From Acidimicrobium ferrooxidans (GTDB lineage Bacteria; Actinomycetota; Geothermincolia; Fen-727; Anoxymicrobiaceae), in assembly GCA_020723485.1 (NCBI GenBank), contig DYIU01000002.1, positions 467,543 to 531,542 of the forward strand: a stretch of DNA of 64,000 bases, given 5' to 3'. Under the pieces are notes generated by a model, which saw only the letters and a program-made list of their open reading frames with translations, did no database searches and was not told the DNA's origin. Position 1 is the first letter of the stretch. Every line of letters begins with the position of its first letter. Of the stretch, positions 8,753 through 17,751 are shown piece by piece. Made by a program: the position numbers and the translations under genes.

Positions 8753-9303
8753 ATCTCCATTAGCTCCTTTATCTTGTGGTCCATCAGCTCGTCGATCTCC
8801 TTGATGTAGCTGTCAGTGAGCTTCTGGATGTCGTCAATGCCGCGGTGCAGGTCGTCCTTGGTCGACTCGCCCTTCTTCTCCTCGCCCCGGAGCGCCTCGA
8901 CCGCGTCGCGCCTTACATTACGTACGGCCACGCGGCCTTCCTCCGCCCGGGTCTTCACCAGCTTCGCGAGCTCGCGGCGCCTCTCCTCGGTGAGCTGCGG
9001 CACCGGGAGTCGAATGACCTCTCCGTCGTCGGAGGGGACGAGGCCCAGGTCGGACTGTGTAATGGCCTTCTCGATATCGGAGATGCTGTTCCGGTCGTAC
9101 GGCTGGATGACCAGCAGCCTGGGCTCAGGAGCGCTGATGGAGGCAATCTGGTTGAGGGGCGTGGGCGCCCCGTAGTAGCTGACCTGCATCCTCTCGATGA
9201 GCGAGGGCGAGGCCCGCCCCGTCCTTATGGAACCGAACTCCTGGGCGGTAACCTCGACCGCCTTCTTGAACTTCCGCTCGGCTTCGTCCATTATGTCATC
9301 CAT
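8749..9303 (-). CDS. frr: Ribosome recycling factor
   Basis: A 184-residue factor that splits the post-termination ribosome with EF-G. The sequence is canonical throughout: TGRASPSLIERMQVSYYGAPTPLNQIASISAPEPR near the start, PLPxLTEERRRELAK-type core, and a C-terminal three-helix bundle. Length matches the family (about 185). It lies in the rpsB-tsf-pyrH-frr cluster and its stop overlaps the cdsA start as ATGA, so the two are coupled. Confidence 0.98.
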   Translation of the reverse strand: MDDIMDEAERKFKKAVEVTAQEFGSIRTGRASPSLIERMQVSYYGAPTPLNQIASISAPEPRLLVIQPYDRNSISDIEKAITQSDLGLVPSDDGEVIRLPVPQLTEERRRELAKLVKTRAEEGRVAVRNVRRDAVEALRGEEKKGESTKDDLHRGIDDIQKLTDSYIKEIDELMDHKIKELMEI

Positions 9304-9341
9304 TTTCGACCCCTCACGTGTCCCGGCAGGCGGAGCTGCCG

Positions 9342-10148
<807 letters not shown>

Positions 10149-10173
10149 TCAGGCAGGTCGCGGGCCCCGCGGG

Positions 10174-10785
10174 TTATTCCAGCTCCTCACCGACCTGGTA
10201 GCGGATGAACCTGCGCACCTCTATCTTCTCGCCCATCTTCGCCGCCGCCTCGTTGATGAGATCCGCCACCGTCTTCGACGGGTCCTTGACGAACGGCTGC
10301 TCCAGAAGGCAGACATCCTGGAAGTACTTGTCGAGCATGCCGCTTATGATTCGGTCCCAGACCTTCTCCGGCTTGCCCTCCACCTCGCATCTCGCCCTGT
10401 ATATCTCCTTCTCCGATGCGACTGTTTCCTCCGGCACCGAGTCCCTGTCCAGGTACTGCGGCTTGAGTGCCGCCACGTGCAGCGCGACCTGGTGGGCGAG
10501 CTCGCCGAACTCGGCGTTCCGCGCCACGAAGTCGGTCTCGCAGTTTATCTCTACCATCGAGCCGATCTGCTGTCCTATGTGCAGGTAGGCCTCGATGACG
10601 CCCTGGTCCGCTGTCTTTTCCTGGCGCTTCTTCGCGGTCGCCAGGCCCTTCTCCCTCAGGAGGCGGACCGCCTTGTCCATGTCGCCGCCGCATTCCGCTA
10701 GGGCCTTTTTGCAATCCATCATCCCGACGCCGGTCTTGGTCCTCAGTTCCTTGACCTGTTGCGCCGATATCCCGGTTTCTGCCAT
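10174..10785 (-). CDS. tsf: Elongation factor Ts
   Basis: A 203-residue nucleotide-exchange factor for EF-Tu. The N-terminal UBA-like domain (VKELRTKTGVGMMDCKKAL) and the TDFVARN core motif are clear. It is the short form also found in Thermus and some Gram-positives, lacking the second half of the longer enterobacterial core. It lies directly downstream of rpsB, as in almost all bacteria. Confidence 0.97.
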   Translation of the reverse strand: MAETGISAQQVKELRTKTGVGMMDCKKALAECGGDMDKAVRLLREKGLATAKKRQEKTADQGVIEAYLHIGQQIGSMVEINCETDFVARNAEFGELAHQVALHVAALKPQYLDRDSVPEETVASEKEIYRARCEVEGKPEKVWDRIISGMLDKYFQDVCLLEQPFVKDPSKTVADLINEAAAKMGEKIEVRRFIRYQVGEELE

Positions 10786-10833
10786 CGTCTACTCCCGTCC
10801 AGTTCTTCTCCGGTACGACCGGTCGATCATCTC

Positions 10834-11796
10834 TTACTCCTGCGGGGCCTCCGCCGGGCTCTGTGCCGCCTCTTCCTCAGAAGCCAGCGGTTCGGTCACC
10901 CCGACCGTCTCCTTCACTGCTTCCTGAACGTCTCCCTCCGCCCCCTCCGCGGTAGGCTCACCCGAGTATACCGGGGCCATGTCGGGCCCCGCGATGTCGT
11001 CGGGGGAAGCGCTGAACGCGGGCACCGCCGCGCCCAGCCTGGTCGGCGATTTCTCGAGCCTCTCCCGGGCGGCTTCCTCCTTCTCGGCGACCTCCTCAGC
11101 CATCCGGGCGTCCATCATTCCCTGGCCTTCGATGACCGCGTCCGCTATGACCCTGCAGAGCAGGTTCGCGGCACGGATCGCGTCGTCGTTTCCGGGGATG
11201 ACGAAATCGACCTCGTCCGGGTCGCAGTTGGTGTCCACGAGCCCGACGATCGGGATTCCCAGCTTGTGCCCCTCGGCAACCGCGATCCTCTCCTTGCGCG
11301 GGTCCAGCACGAATATCATCGAGGGCAGCCTGTGCATCGTCCTTATGCCTTCGAGGTTTCGGCGGAGCTTCTCTGCGCGCCGGCGCAGCTGGAGCGCCTC
11401 CTTCTTCGGGAGGCGTTCGAGCTCGCCCTCCCGGTCCTGCCGCTCGAGCTCCTCGAGGTGCATCACCCTCGAGTGTATCGTGGTGAAGTTGGTGAGTGTG
11501 CCGCCGAGCCAGCGGTGGTTGACGTACGGCATGGCGCAGCGCTCCGCGTGTTCTCTCACGGCCTCCTGCCCCTGCTTCTTGGTCCCAACGAACAGCACCA
11601 TCCCGCCGCGTCCGACCGCGTTGCGTACCGCGTTGTACGCCGCCCCCGTCATGACGAGCGTCTTCTGCAGGTCGATGATGTAGATGTCGTTCCGCTCGGT
11701 GAAGATGTATGGTTTCATCTTGGGGTTCCACCGGCGGGTCTGGTGACCGAAGTGTACTCCTGCTTCCAGGAGTTCCTTCATGGTGACAACAGCCAT
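10834..11796 (-). CDS. rpsB: 30S ribosomal protein S2
   Basis: A 320-residue protein of the small subunit. The conserved body runs from [24 protein letters not shown] to about residue 235, followed by an acidic Ala/Glu/Pro-rich tail of about 80 residues, seen in many actinobacterial S2 proteins. ATG 11796 is chosen because GGAGG lies 5 nt upstream; an in-frame TTG at 11808 lies inside that ribosome site. The leader upstream (11797-11940) contains a palindrome at 11891-11904. Confidence 0.97.
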   Translation of the reverse strand: MAVVTMKELLEAGVHFGHQTRRWNPKMKPYIFTERNDIYIIDLQKTLVMTGAAYNAVRNAVGRGGMVLFVGTKKQGQEAVREHAERCAMPYVNHRWLGGTLTNFTTIHSRVMHLEELERQDREGELERLPKKEALQLRRRAEKLRRNLEGIRTMHRLPSMIFVLDPRKERIAVAEGHKLGIPIVGLVDTNCDPDEVDFVIPGNDDAIRAANLLCRVIADAVIEGQGMMDARMAEEVAEKEEAARERLEKSPTRLGAAVPAFSASPDDIAGPDMAPVYSGEPTAEGAEGDVQEAVKETVGVTEPLASEEEAAQSPAEAPQE

Positions 11797-11890
11797 TACT
11801 ACCTCCAAATCGGTTTTATTCCTCCCCCGGTTTCAACCCCCGCTGCTACCCGAAGGCACCGGCAGCGGAGTCGCCGGGGTGTGTATTTTC

Positions 11891-11904
11891 GCCTGCTGGC
11901 AGGC
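11891..11904. other. Palindrome in the rpsB leader
   Basis: GCCTGC-TG-GCAGGC, a perfect 6-bp inverted repeat with a 2-bp centre, about 95 nt upstream of the rpsB start codon. Such a small centre suits a protein-binding site better than an RNA hairpin. It could take part in rpsB regulation or be incidental. A TATATT box lies at 11921-11926 on the minus strand, without a good -35. Confidence 0.35.
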
Positions 11905-11940
11905 AAATCTTCACAAGTTTAATATAGGGCACCGCAATCC

Positions 11941-12033
11941 GCAACATCGGGGTCAGGTCGTTTTGTTGCAGTTCAAAGAGTCATTCACGCATAAAGGTGA
12001 AAATGCAACAAAACGACCTGACCCCGATGTTGC
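11941..12033. repeat. Perfect 30-bp inverted repeat, elements B and C
   Basis: Positions 11941-11970 and 12004-12033 are exact reverse complements over 30 bp, separated by 33 bp (11971-12003). Each arm is itself a partial palindrome (GCAACA...TGTTGC) containing GGGGTCAGGTC or its complement. Arm C begins 2 bp after the whiG stop codon. On the whiG transcript each arm could fold alone, arm C being followed by ATTTT, or the two could pair into a 30-bp stem. It is the clearest member pair of the dispersed GGGGTCAG family. Confidence 0.9.
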
Positions 12034-12035
12034 GT

Positions 12036-12911
12036 TCAGGAGTAGTCGTAGCCGAGGGCGCTGCCGAGCCTGGCTCTGAGGCGGAGTATCGCCTTGGTGT
12101 GCATCTGGCAGACACGCGACTCGGTGACCGTCAGGACCTCGCCGATCTCTCGCATCGTCAGACCTTCGAAGTAGTACAGGGTGACCACGATGCGTTCTCG
12201 CTCGGGAAGGCGGTTTATCGCATCGGCTATGATGTCCTTCATCTCCTCGATCTCGAACGTCTTGGAGGGGTCCTTGACCTTCACGTCCTCCACGATGTCC
12301 GCGAGGCTTATCTTATCGGGCTTGTCGCCGGACACGGTCCAGAGCTCGTCCAGTGCGACCAGGGAGATGAGGGTCATCTTGCTCAGGAGGTTCAGGTATT
12401 CCTCCGTGCTCACGCCCAGCTTCTCGGCCACCTCGTCGTCGGTTGGTATCCTGCGGAGCTCACTCTCCAGGGCCATGTATGCCCGCTCGATCTCACGGGC
12501 CTTGAACCTGACGGAGCGCGGCACCCAGTCCTCTGCACGCAGCTCGTCGATAATTGCGCCTTTGATCCGGGCTATCGCGTAGGTCTCGAACTTGATGCCG
12601 CGGCTCGGGTCGTACTTTTCGATGGCGTCCAGCAAGCCGAACACGCCGTAGCTGACCAGGTCGCCGAACTCCACGGAGGGGGGCAGACCGGTCGAAACGC
12701 GCCCGGCGACGTACTTCACCAGAGGGGCGTAGTGGAGGATGACCTTTTCACGGGCTTCCGATGAGTGCGTGTCCTTGTACTCGGCCCAGAGCGCGTCGGC
12801 GAAGGCGTCCGATTCGGGCTTGGCGGTCTGCGAGGGCTTCTTCCGGGCGGCACCCTGTTTCTGAGCCGGGGACGTCTTCTTCTGCTTTGAGCCGGTCGTC
12901 GCTCTCGGCAT
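12036..12911 (-). CDS. whiG: RNA polymerase sigma factor, FliA/WhiG family
   Basis: A 291-residue sigma-28-type factor. Region 2 (HYAPLVKYVAGRV, LVSYGVFGLLDAIEKYDPSRGIKFETYA, IDELRAEDWVPRSVR), region 3 and region 4 (RLPERERIVVTLYYFEGLTMREIGEVL, then VTESRVCQMHTKAI) are all present. A basic 40-residue N-terminal tail precedes region 2. WhiG controls sporulation in Streptomyces and FliA controls flagellar genes elsewhere; there are no flagellar genes here, so the target is unknown. It follows xerC by 15 bp, probably in one transcript, and ends in the B/C inverted repeat. Confidence 0.93.
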   Translation of the reverse strand: MPRATTGSKQKKTSPAQKQGAARKKPSQTAKPESDAFADALWAEYKDTHSSEAREKVILHYAPLVKYVAGRVSTGLPPSVEFGDLVSYGVFGLLDAIEKYDPSRGIKFETYAIARIKGAIIDELRAEDWVPRSVRFKAREIERAYMALESELRRIPTDDEVAEKLGVSTEEYLNLLSKMTLISLVALDELWTVSGDKPDKISLADIVEDVKVKDPSKTFEIEEMKDIIADAINRLPERERIVVTLYYFEGLTMREIGEVLTVTESRVCQMHTKAILRLRARLGSALGYDYS

Positions 12912-12926
12912 GGCTAGGCGGGCCTC

Positions 12927-13859
12927 TCAGGCGCGAGGGTGGCTGCTGTCATATGCTTTCCTGATCTCGGCTCCGGTCAAATGCGTGTAAATCTGCGTCG
13001 TCGCTACGTTCTTGTGACCCAGCAGCTCCTGCACGGACCTGAGGTCGGCACCGCGTGACAGCATATGGGTCGCGAAGCTGTGCCTGAGATTGTGGGGGCT
13101 CAGCCCTTCGTTTGCAAGAAGAGCTTTCGCCTCGCGTTCCACGATCCTGCGCACCTGCCTCGGGTCTATCGGTGACCCCTGACGCCCCAGGAAGACCGCG
13201 TCGCCCTGGTAGCTTTTCACTCTGGCAAGAGACGGCCTGGACTCCGCAAGGTACCGTGCGAGAGCGTCCAGCGCGGGCCTCCCGGCGAGCACTACACGCT
13301 CGCGGTCGCCCTTGCCGACCACCCTTATGGCACCCGCGTCCAGGTCCACGTCTCCGACGCGAAGGCTGCACAGCTCGCCCACGCGCATTCCGGTGGCGTA
13401 CAGCAACTCTATTATAGCGCGGTCCCGAATGCCAGCATCATCATCGTCTTCGCCCGCTCCATCGGCCAGCACCCCCGCCTCCTGCTCTGTCAGGAACCTT
13501 GGGAGCCTCCTTCCCTTCACCGGGAACGTCAGGGTGGTGGAAGGGTCGGACGCAAGCAGCCCGGTATCTACCAGGTAGTGGAAGAAGGCCTTCAGGCAGG
13601 CGCTCCGCCGCGCGACCGAGCTGCGCGCATAACCCCTGGTCTGCTGGTTGGCGAGGAAGCTTCGGAGGGTCCGGTGATTAACGAGCGCGAGGTCCTCAAT
13701 GCCGGCCCTTCCGAGGAACTCCGAGAAGTGAGCGAGGTCGCGGCGGTAGGCGGCGACGGTATTCGGTGAGAGATTTCGGACTCCCACCAGGTACTCAAGG
13801 AACGCTGCGGCCGCGCGTTCCGGCTCAAGGCCGGCCTTGGTTTCGCCCTGTTCAGACAT
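12927..13859 (-). CDS. xerC: Tyrosine recombinase XerC/XerD type
   Basis: A 310-residue site-specific recombinase, likely for chromosome-dimer resolution at dif. All catalytic residues are visible: Arg159 (TGMRVGEL), Lys183, His256 and Arg259 (PHNLRH), His282 (LGHKN) and Tyr291 (QIYTHL). The N-terminal SAM-like DNA-binding domain covers about residues 15-100. The location next to dprA/comM and whiG is a housekeeping one, which argues against a phage integrase. No partner recombinase or dif site was seen in the window. Confidence 0.92.
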   Translation of the reverse strand: MSEQGETKAGLEPERAAAAFLEYLVGVRNLSPNTVAAYRRDLAHFSEFLGRAGIEDLALVNHRTLRSFLANQQTRGYARSSVARRSACLKAFFHYLVDTGLLASDPSTTLTFPVKGRRLPRFLTEQEAGVLADGAGEDDDDAGIRDRAIIELLYATGMRVGELCSLRVGDVDLDAGAIRVVGKGDRERVVLAGRPALDALARYLAESRPSLARVKSYQGDAVFLGRQGSPIDPRQVRRIVEREAKALLANEGLSPHNLRHSFATHMLSRGADLRSVQELLGHKNVATTQIYTHLTGAEIRKAYDSSHPRA

Positions 13860-13990
13860 CCGCCCCCCGAAAAGTCACTGGTGAATAATACGTTCGCCGG
13901 GGCCGCAGTTCCTTGGAATCGGCACTGCCGGAGTCACTCGCTCTTCTATCTGGGGCTTCGGAGTCCGGACCCTTCGGGACCCGCGCTTTG

Positions 13991-14035
13991 TGTTACATCA
14001 TAACATTATATTATATTTATTTATAGTTCTGTCAA
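13991..14035 (-). promoter_or_regulatory. AT-rich promoter and possible operator before xerC-whiG
   Basis: A very AT-rich island (about 13993-14048) in otherwise GC-rich DNA. On the minus strand a perfect TTGACA (14030-14035) is followed by two overlapping TATAAT boxes (14010-14015 and 14005-14010) at 14- and 19-bp spacing, with TAATAT at 16 bp. Just downstream lies TGTTA-CATCA-TAACA (13991-14005), an inverted repeat near the expected transcription start. The leader to xerC would be about 130 nt. Confidence 0.55.
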
Positions 14036-14099
14036 CTAATGTGATTGCATAATCGCGGGAAAGATCCTCCCCGGCCCGGCGGTGCGATTACAGCCGAAC

Positions 14100-15218
14100 T
14101 CAGTCTGCGGCCAGGTGATAGCAGCCGCCGGGACCCCTGACGACGGAACCCCTCACCTCCATGCGTGAGAGCGCTGCCAGCGTATCGGGCACGGGGAGGC
14201 CCGCCTCACGTGAGAGCTCTTCCGCGGTGGTGAACCCGCGGCCCAGGGCCCGGGAGAGCAGCGCGAGGTCAGGCTCGCCCTTGTTCGTATCGGCGGGGAG
14301 CGCCGATTGGGCGGACACGCCCACGGCCCGGGACATGCCAAGCTCGGCGAGCAGGTCTTCGGGGCAGGTAACCGGCGATGCCCCGGTGCGTATGAGGGCG
14401 TTGGTGCCGGCGCTGTTCGCTGACAGGATCGGCCCGGGCACGGCCATCACGTCGCGCCCGGCAGCAAGAGCGTGGTCGACCGTGATGAGCGCGCCGGAGC
14501 CGGGGGCGGCCTCGACGACGACCACGAGACGTGACATGCCGGCCATTATCCTGTTGCGCTCAGGGAAGCGTACCCTGGAGGGGGGCGTGCCGGGAGGGTA
14601 CTCCGACAGCAGACAGCCGGACGCGCGGATGCGCTCCATGAGAGACGCGTTTGACCTTGGGTAGACAACGTCGACGCCGCAGCCCAGCACGGCGGTGGTG
14701 AAGCCGCCGTCCTCAAGCGCGCCTGCGTGGGCTGCCGAGTCTACGCCGTAAGCGGCCCCGCTTACCACGTTCACGTCCCGGAGCGCCAGCTCCCTCGCGA
14801 GCCAGCGGGAGACCTCCAGCCCGTACGGGGTAGCCTTGCGGGACCCCACTATTGCCACCGTGCAGGTCCCGGGCACTGACAGCCGCCCTCTGTAATAGAG
14901 CACCCAGGGACTGTCGAAGATCTCGTCGAGTCGCTCTGGATAGCCTTCCTCGCCCCGCACGACCGTGCTTATACCTGCCCGCTCGAACTCGTCGAGCTCC
15001 TTGTGGGGTTCCCGTCCGGCGGCGAGCGACGCCCACTCCTCGAGCGGCCCGGCCGCCGGAGTGCCCCGCGCCTTCCCGGCCCGAATGGCCTGCCAGGCGC
15101 CGGAGGGGGAGCCGAACAGGGAAAGCATTTCCCTCACCCTGCCCGCGGTCGCCCCGGGGAGAGAACAGATGGCCGCGAGCTCGGCCTTCTCACGGGGTAT
15201 GTCGGGATTCGATATCAT
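14100..15218 (-). CDS. dprA: DNA-processing protein DprA/Smf
   Basis: A 372-residue protein that loads RecA on incoming single-stranded DNA during transformation. The Rossmann core is canonical: IVGSRKATPYG, VVSGAAYGVDSAAHAGAL, AVLGCGVDVVYPRSN, SEYPPGTPP, FPERNRIMAGMS and a late ITVDHALAAGRDVMAVPG. An N-terminal helix-hairpin region and a C-terminal winged-helix (about residues 310-372) flank it. ATG 15218 gives an ATGA overlap with comM. Confidence 0.95.
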   Translation of the reverse strand: MISNPDIPREKAELAAICSLPGATAGRVREMLSLFGSPSGAWQAIRAGKARGTPAAGPLEEWASLAAGREPHKELDEFERAGISTVVRGEEGYPERLDEIFDSPWVLYYRGRLSVPGTCTVAIVGSRKATPYGLEVSRWLARELALRDVNVVSGAAYGVDSAAHAGALEDGGFTTAVLGCGVDVVYPRSNASLMERIRASGCLLSEYPPGTPPSRVRFPERNRIMAGMSRLVVVVEAAPGSGALITVDHALAAGRDVMAVPGPILSANSAGTNALIRTGASPVTCPEDLLAELGMSRAVGVSAQSALPADTNKGEPDLALLSRALGRGFTTAEELSREAGLPVPDTLAALSRMEVRGSVVRGPGGCYHLAAD

Positions 15219-16762
15219 CTCGCCCCACAGGTGAAGACAGACCTCTCGAGGCACCGGTACTGGACCGACTCAGCGAGGTGTTCGAGCTGTATGGTCTCGC
15301 TTTCCGCGAGGTCGGCGATGGTGCGCGCGACCTTCAGGACCCTCTGGTACGAGCGGGCCGAGAGTCCGAGCCGCTCGACCGCCGTCCCAAGGAAGCGCTC
15401 TCCCTCGGGGGAGACGGCGCAGAACCTCTCGACGAGTGCCTGGGTCATGCCGGAGTTGCAGAAGGAACCGGTCCCTCGGAGCCGTTCCTCCTGGAGCCGC
15501 CTCGCCTTCGTCACCCGCGCACGGACCAGCGAGGTACTTTCGCCGGCGGTCCGCTCCTGGAGCTGCCGCCGGGTCAGCCGGGGGACCTCGACCTGGATAT
15601 CGACGCGGTCGAGCAGGGGGCCTGACAGCCGGGAACGGTAGCGCTGTATGTCGCCCGGCGCGCAGGCGCAGGCGTGCTGGGGATCACCCAGGTATCCGCA
15701 GGGGCACGGGTTCATCGAAGCTATCATGCTGAACCGCGAGGGGTAGGTCACAGTCACCATTGAGCGGACTATGGTCACCTGGTGGTCCTCCAGCGGGCCC
15801 CGCAGCGATTCGAGCGCGTTGCGGGGGAAGAGGGTGAGCTCATCGAGGTACAGGACCCCCCCGTGCGCGAGCGAGACCTCCCCCGGCTTGGGAAGGGGTA
15901 CTCCGCCACCAGTCAGGCCGACCGCGCTTATGGAGTTATGGGGGGTGCGGAACGGCCTCGCCGTGACCAGCGAGCCACCTGGCGCCACCAGGCCCGCCAC
16001 GCTGTGGATGCGCGTGACCTCCAGCGCCTCCTCGAGCGAGAGAGCGGGGAGTATGCCCGGCAGCCGCCTGGCCAGCATCGTCTTGCCGGAGCCGGGCGGC
16101 CCGACCATCAGCATGTTGTGGCCGCCTGCCGCGGCTACCTCGAGCGCGCGCCTGGCAGGCTCCTGGCCTTTCACCTCGGCCATGTCAGGGCAGGTCGCAT
16201 CGTTGACCGGCACGCTGTCGGGACGGGAGGACTCCGCCGGCCTCAGCGATATGGAGCCCTCGAGGAAACCCACCGCCTCGCGGAGATTGCCGACACCGTA
16301 TACGGGAATGTCCGGCACGAGCGCCGCTTCGCCGGTGTTGCCCCTCGGCAGCAGCAGGAACGCGGCCTTGCTCTGCCGGGCGCCGATGGCGATGGATAAC
16401 GCCCCGGTCACCTCACGGAGCCGCCCGTCGAGGGAGAGCTCTCCGGCAGCCTGGAAGCTCCTGTCCCTCCCCAGGCGGAACTGGCCGTTTGCCTCGAGGA
16501 TGGCCAGCGCGAGCGGCAGGTCGAAGGAGGGGCCTTCCTTCCTGATGTCGGCGGGCGCCAGGTTGACATTGACGCGCGTCCTGGGGAACTGGAAGAACGA
16601 GTTGCGGATTGCGGACTTGACCCGGATGCGCGCCTCTCGAAGCGCGGCGTCGGGGAGCCCGACCATATCGAAGGCGGGAAGGCCGTTGGTCACGTCCACC
16701 TCCACTTCGATGGGGTGGGCTTCCATCCCCATCAGGGTGACGCCGCAGATCTTTGATAGCAG
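15215..16762 (-). CDS. comM: ComM/YifB Mg-chelatase-like AAA+ ATPase, CTG start
   Basis: A 515-residue AAA+ helicase-like protein that aids integration of transforming DNA. The N-terminal Lon-like domain is followed by Walker A GPPGSGKT (residues 221-228), LYLDELTLFPRNALESLRGPLED (Walker B) and a MNPCPCGYLGDP zinc-like motif. The first ATG (16732) would remove the conserved start of the family; the upstream residues LSKICGVTLMGMEAHPIEVEVDV match it. No ATG, GTG or TTG exists in frame upstream, but CTG 16762 has GGAGG 5 nt before it (16768-16772). A near-consensus promoter lies at 16802-16830. dprA follows with ATGA overlap. Confidence 0.92.
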   Translation of the reverse strand: MLSKICGVTLMGMEAHPIEVEVDVTNGLPAFDMVGLPDAALREARIRVKSAIRNSFFQFPRTRVNVNLAPADIRKEGPSFDLPLALAILEANGQFRLGRDRSFQAAGELSLDGRLREVTGALSIAIGARQSKAAFLLLPRGNTGEAALVPDIPVYGVGNLREAVGFLEGSISLRPAESSRPDSVPVNDATCPDMAEVKGQEPARRALEVAAAGGHNMLMVGPPGSGKTMLARRLPGILPALSLEEALEVTRIHSVAGLVAPGGSLVTARPFRTPHNSISAVGLTGGGVPLPKPGEVSLAHGGVLYLDELTLFPRNALESLRGPLEDHQVTIVRSMVTVTYPSRFSMIASMNPCPCGYLGDPQHACACAPGDIQRYRSRLSGPLLDRVDIQVEVPRLTRRQLQERTAGESTSLVRARVTKARRLQEERLRGTGSFCNSGMTQALVERFCAVSPEGERFLGTAVERLGLSARSYQRVLKVARTIADLAESETIQLEHLAESVQYRCLERSVFTCGAR

Positions 16763-16772
16763 GACGACCTCC

Positions 16773-16799
16773 AGTTCAAGCAGTTCAAGCAGTTCAAGC
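16773..16799. repeat. Three tandem 9-bp repeats in the comM leader
   Basis: AGTTCAAGC repeated three times exactly, lying between the comM promoter and its ribosome-binding site, and spanning the expected transcription start. It may be simple slippage or a binding site for a regulator. Copy-number change here would alter the leader length without touching the coding sequence. Confidence 0.85.
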
Positions 16800-16801
16800 T
16801 G

Positions 16802-16830
16802 ATTATAAGCATAGCAAGCACCGCTGACAA
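16802..16830 (-). promoter_or_regulatory. Sigma-70-type promoter for comM-dprA
   Basis: TTGTCA (16825-16830), 17-bp spacer, TATAAT (16802-16807) on the minus strand: nearly consensus. The transcription start would fall near 16795, inside the tandem 9-bp repeats, about 33 nt before the CTG start codon of comM. Confidence 0.8.
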
Positions 16831-16855
16831 GTGGAAAGGACGTCCGTGAAGGATA

Positions 16856-17656
16856 CTAACGCGCTGCTTCGAGCGCTTCCGGGGGAGGCACAACGTCCAC
16901 GGGCCGGTCGAACATGGAGTAGCTGCTTCTCGTGATCACGGTTATGGTCCCCAGGCCCTGCACGTCCGCGGTCGAGTCAGTCATGACCGCGCCGGTTATC
17001 CGGAGGCTCGTCTTCGATACGGTGAGGGCCATCGAGGTCTTCCTGGCGGAACCCTCCCCGCCGGTCTCCGAGACCTCGGCGGCGGCGTCAGGCCCGGAGA
17101 TCGCGGCCGCGCCCCGGCGGTACTTCTCGCCCATGGTCAGTGACACGATGTAGCTCTCGTCGGTCTCGCCCGAGAACCTCACGTCCTCCGCGAGCTCCGC
17201 GAAACTGGCGATTATCGCCCTCGCGCCCGCGGAGACCATGCCGTAACCTTCCCCCTTTGAGCCGCCAGTGGTCGCGGTCCACTCTCCGCCCTCGACCCTT
17301 GTGTACTCGACTCCTTCGTAGGAGTACGTCTCGTAGGAGCCGCCGGGCTCCTCCGACTCTACTATCATGTGCCCGTCCAGTGCCCCTTCCCCATTCAGCT
17401 CGAGGAGCGTCACGAACTCGGACGTGCTGTCGAGCCTCGGGTCCCCCTCTACGGTCATGGTGGAACTCCCGGCGTAACGATAGCTCTTGAGCGAGAGCAG
17501 GTTCTCGACCGCGCTCTCGAGTACCTGGCGGGCGGACATCTCCGCCGCTGGGCGGCCGGCGCAGCCACCGAGGCCCAGGACAACGGCCAGGACGAGAGCG
17601 ACGCCGGGCGCGACAAACCGTGGGGCGTGTGGCATATGGCGGTATCTCTGGTCCAA
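16856..17656 (-). CDS. Secreted lipoprotein, LppX/LolA-like possible
   Basis: About 266 residues with a lipoprotein signal: hydrophobic GVALVLAVVLGLGGC, lipobox LGGC with Cys32. The mature part alternates short beta-rich segments (SYRYAGSSTMTVEG, YETYSYEGVEYTRVEGGEW, YIVSLTMG, MALTVSKTSLRITGAVM), resembling the half-barrel lipid-carrier lipoproteins of the LppX/LprG/LolA type, but no diagnostic motif was recognised. TTG 17656 is preferred since GGAGG lies 8 nt upstream; GTG 17665 overlaps that site. It sits between the GT-C-like membrane protein and comM. Confidence 0.6.
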   Translation of the reverse strand: MDQRYRHMPHAPRFVAPGVALVLAVVLGLGGCAGRPAAEMSARQVLESAVENLLSLKSYRYAGSSTMTVEGDPRLDSTSEFVTLLELNGEGALDGHMIVESEEPGGSYETYSYEGVEYTRVEGGEWTATTGGSKGEGYGMVSAGARAIIASFAELAEDVRFSGETDESYIVSLTMGEKYRRGAAAISGPDAAAEVSETGGEGSARKTSMALTVSKTSLRITGAVMTDSTADVQGLGTITVITRSSYSMFDRPVDVVPPPEALEAAR

Positions 17657-17751
17657 GCCGGCCACCTCCGTCGCTGTTGCCCGGCACCTTTCCCCGGGGA
17701 GCGCGGCCCTGCCACGCGGGGCGCATTGATGTTATCGGCTCCCTGGCCGGA

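Noticed and set aside
12927-13859. XerC-like gene as a phage or island integrase
   Set aside because: It lies in a conserved housekeeping order with whiG and dprA, and the tRNA-associated repeat is 49 kb away.
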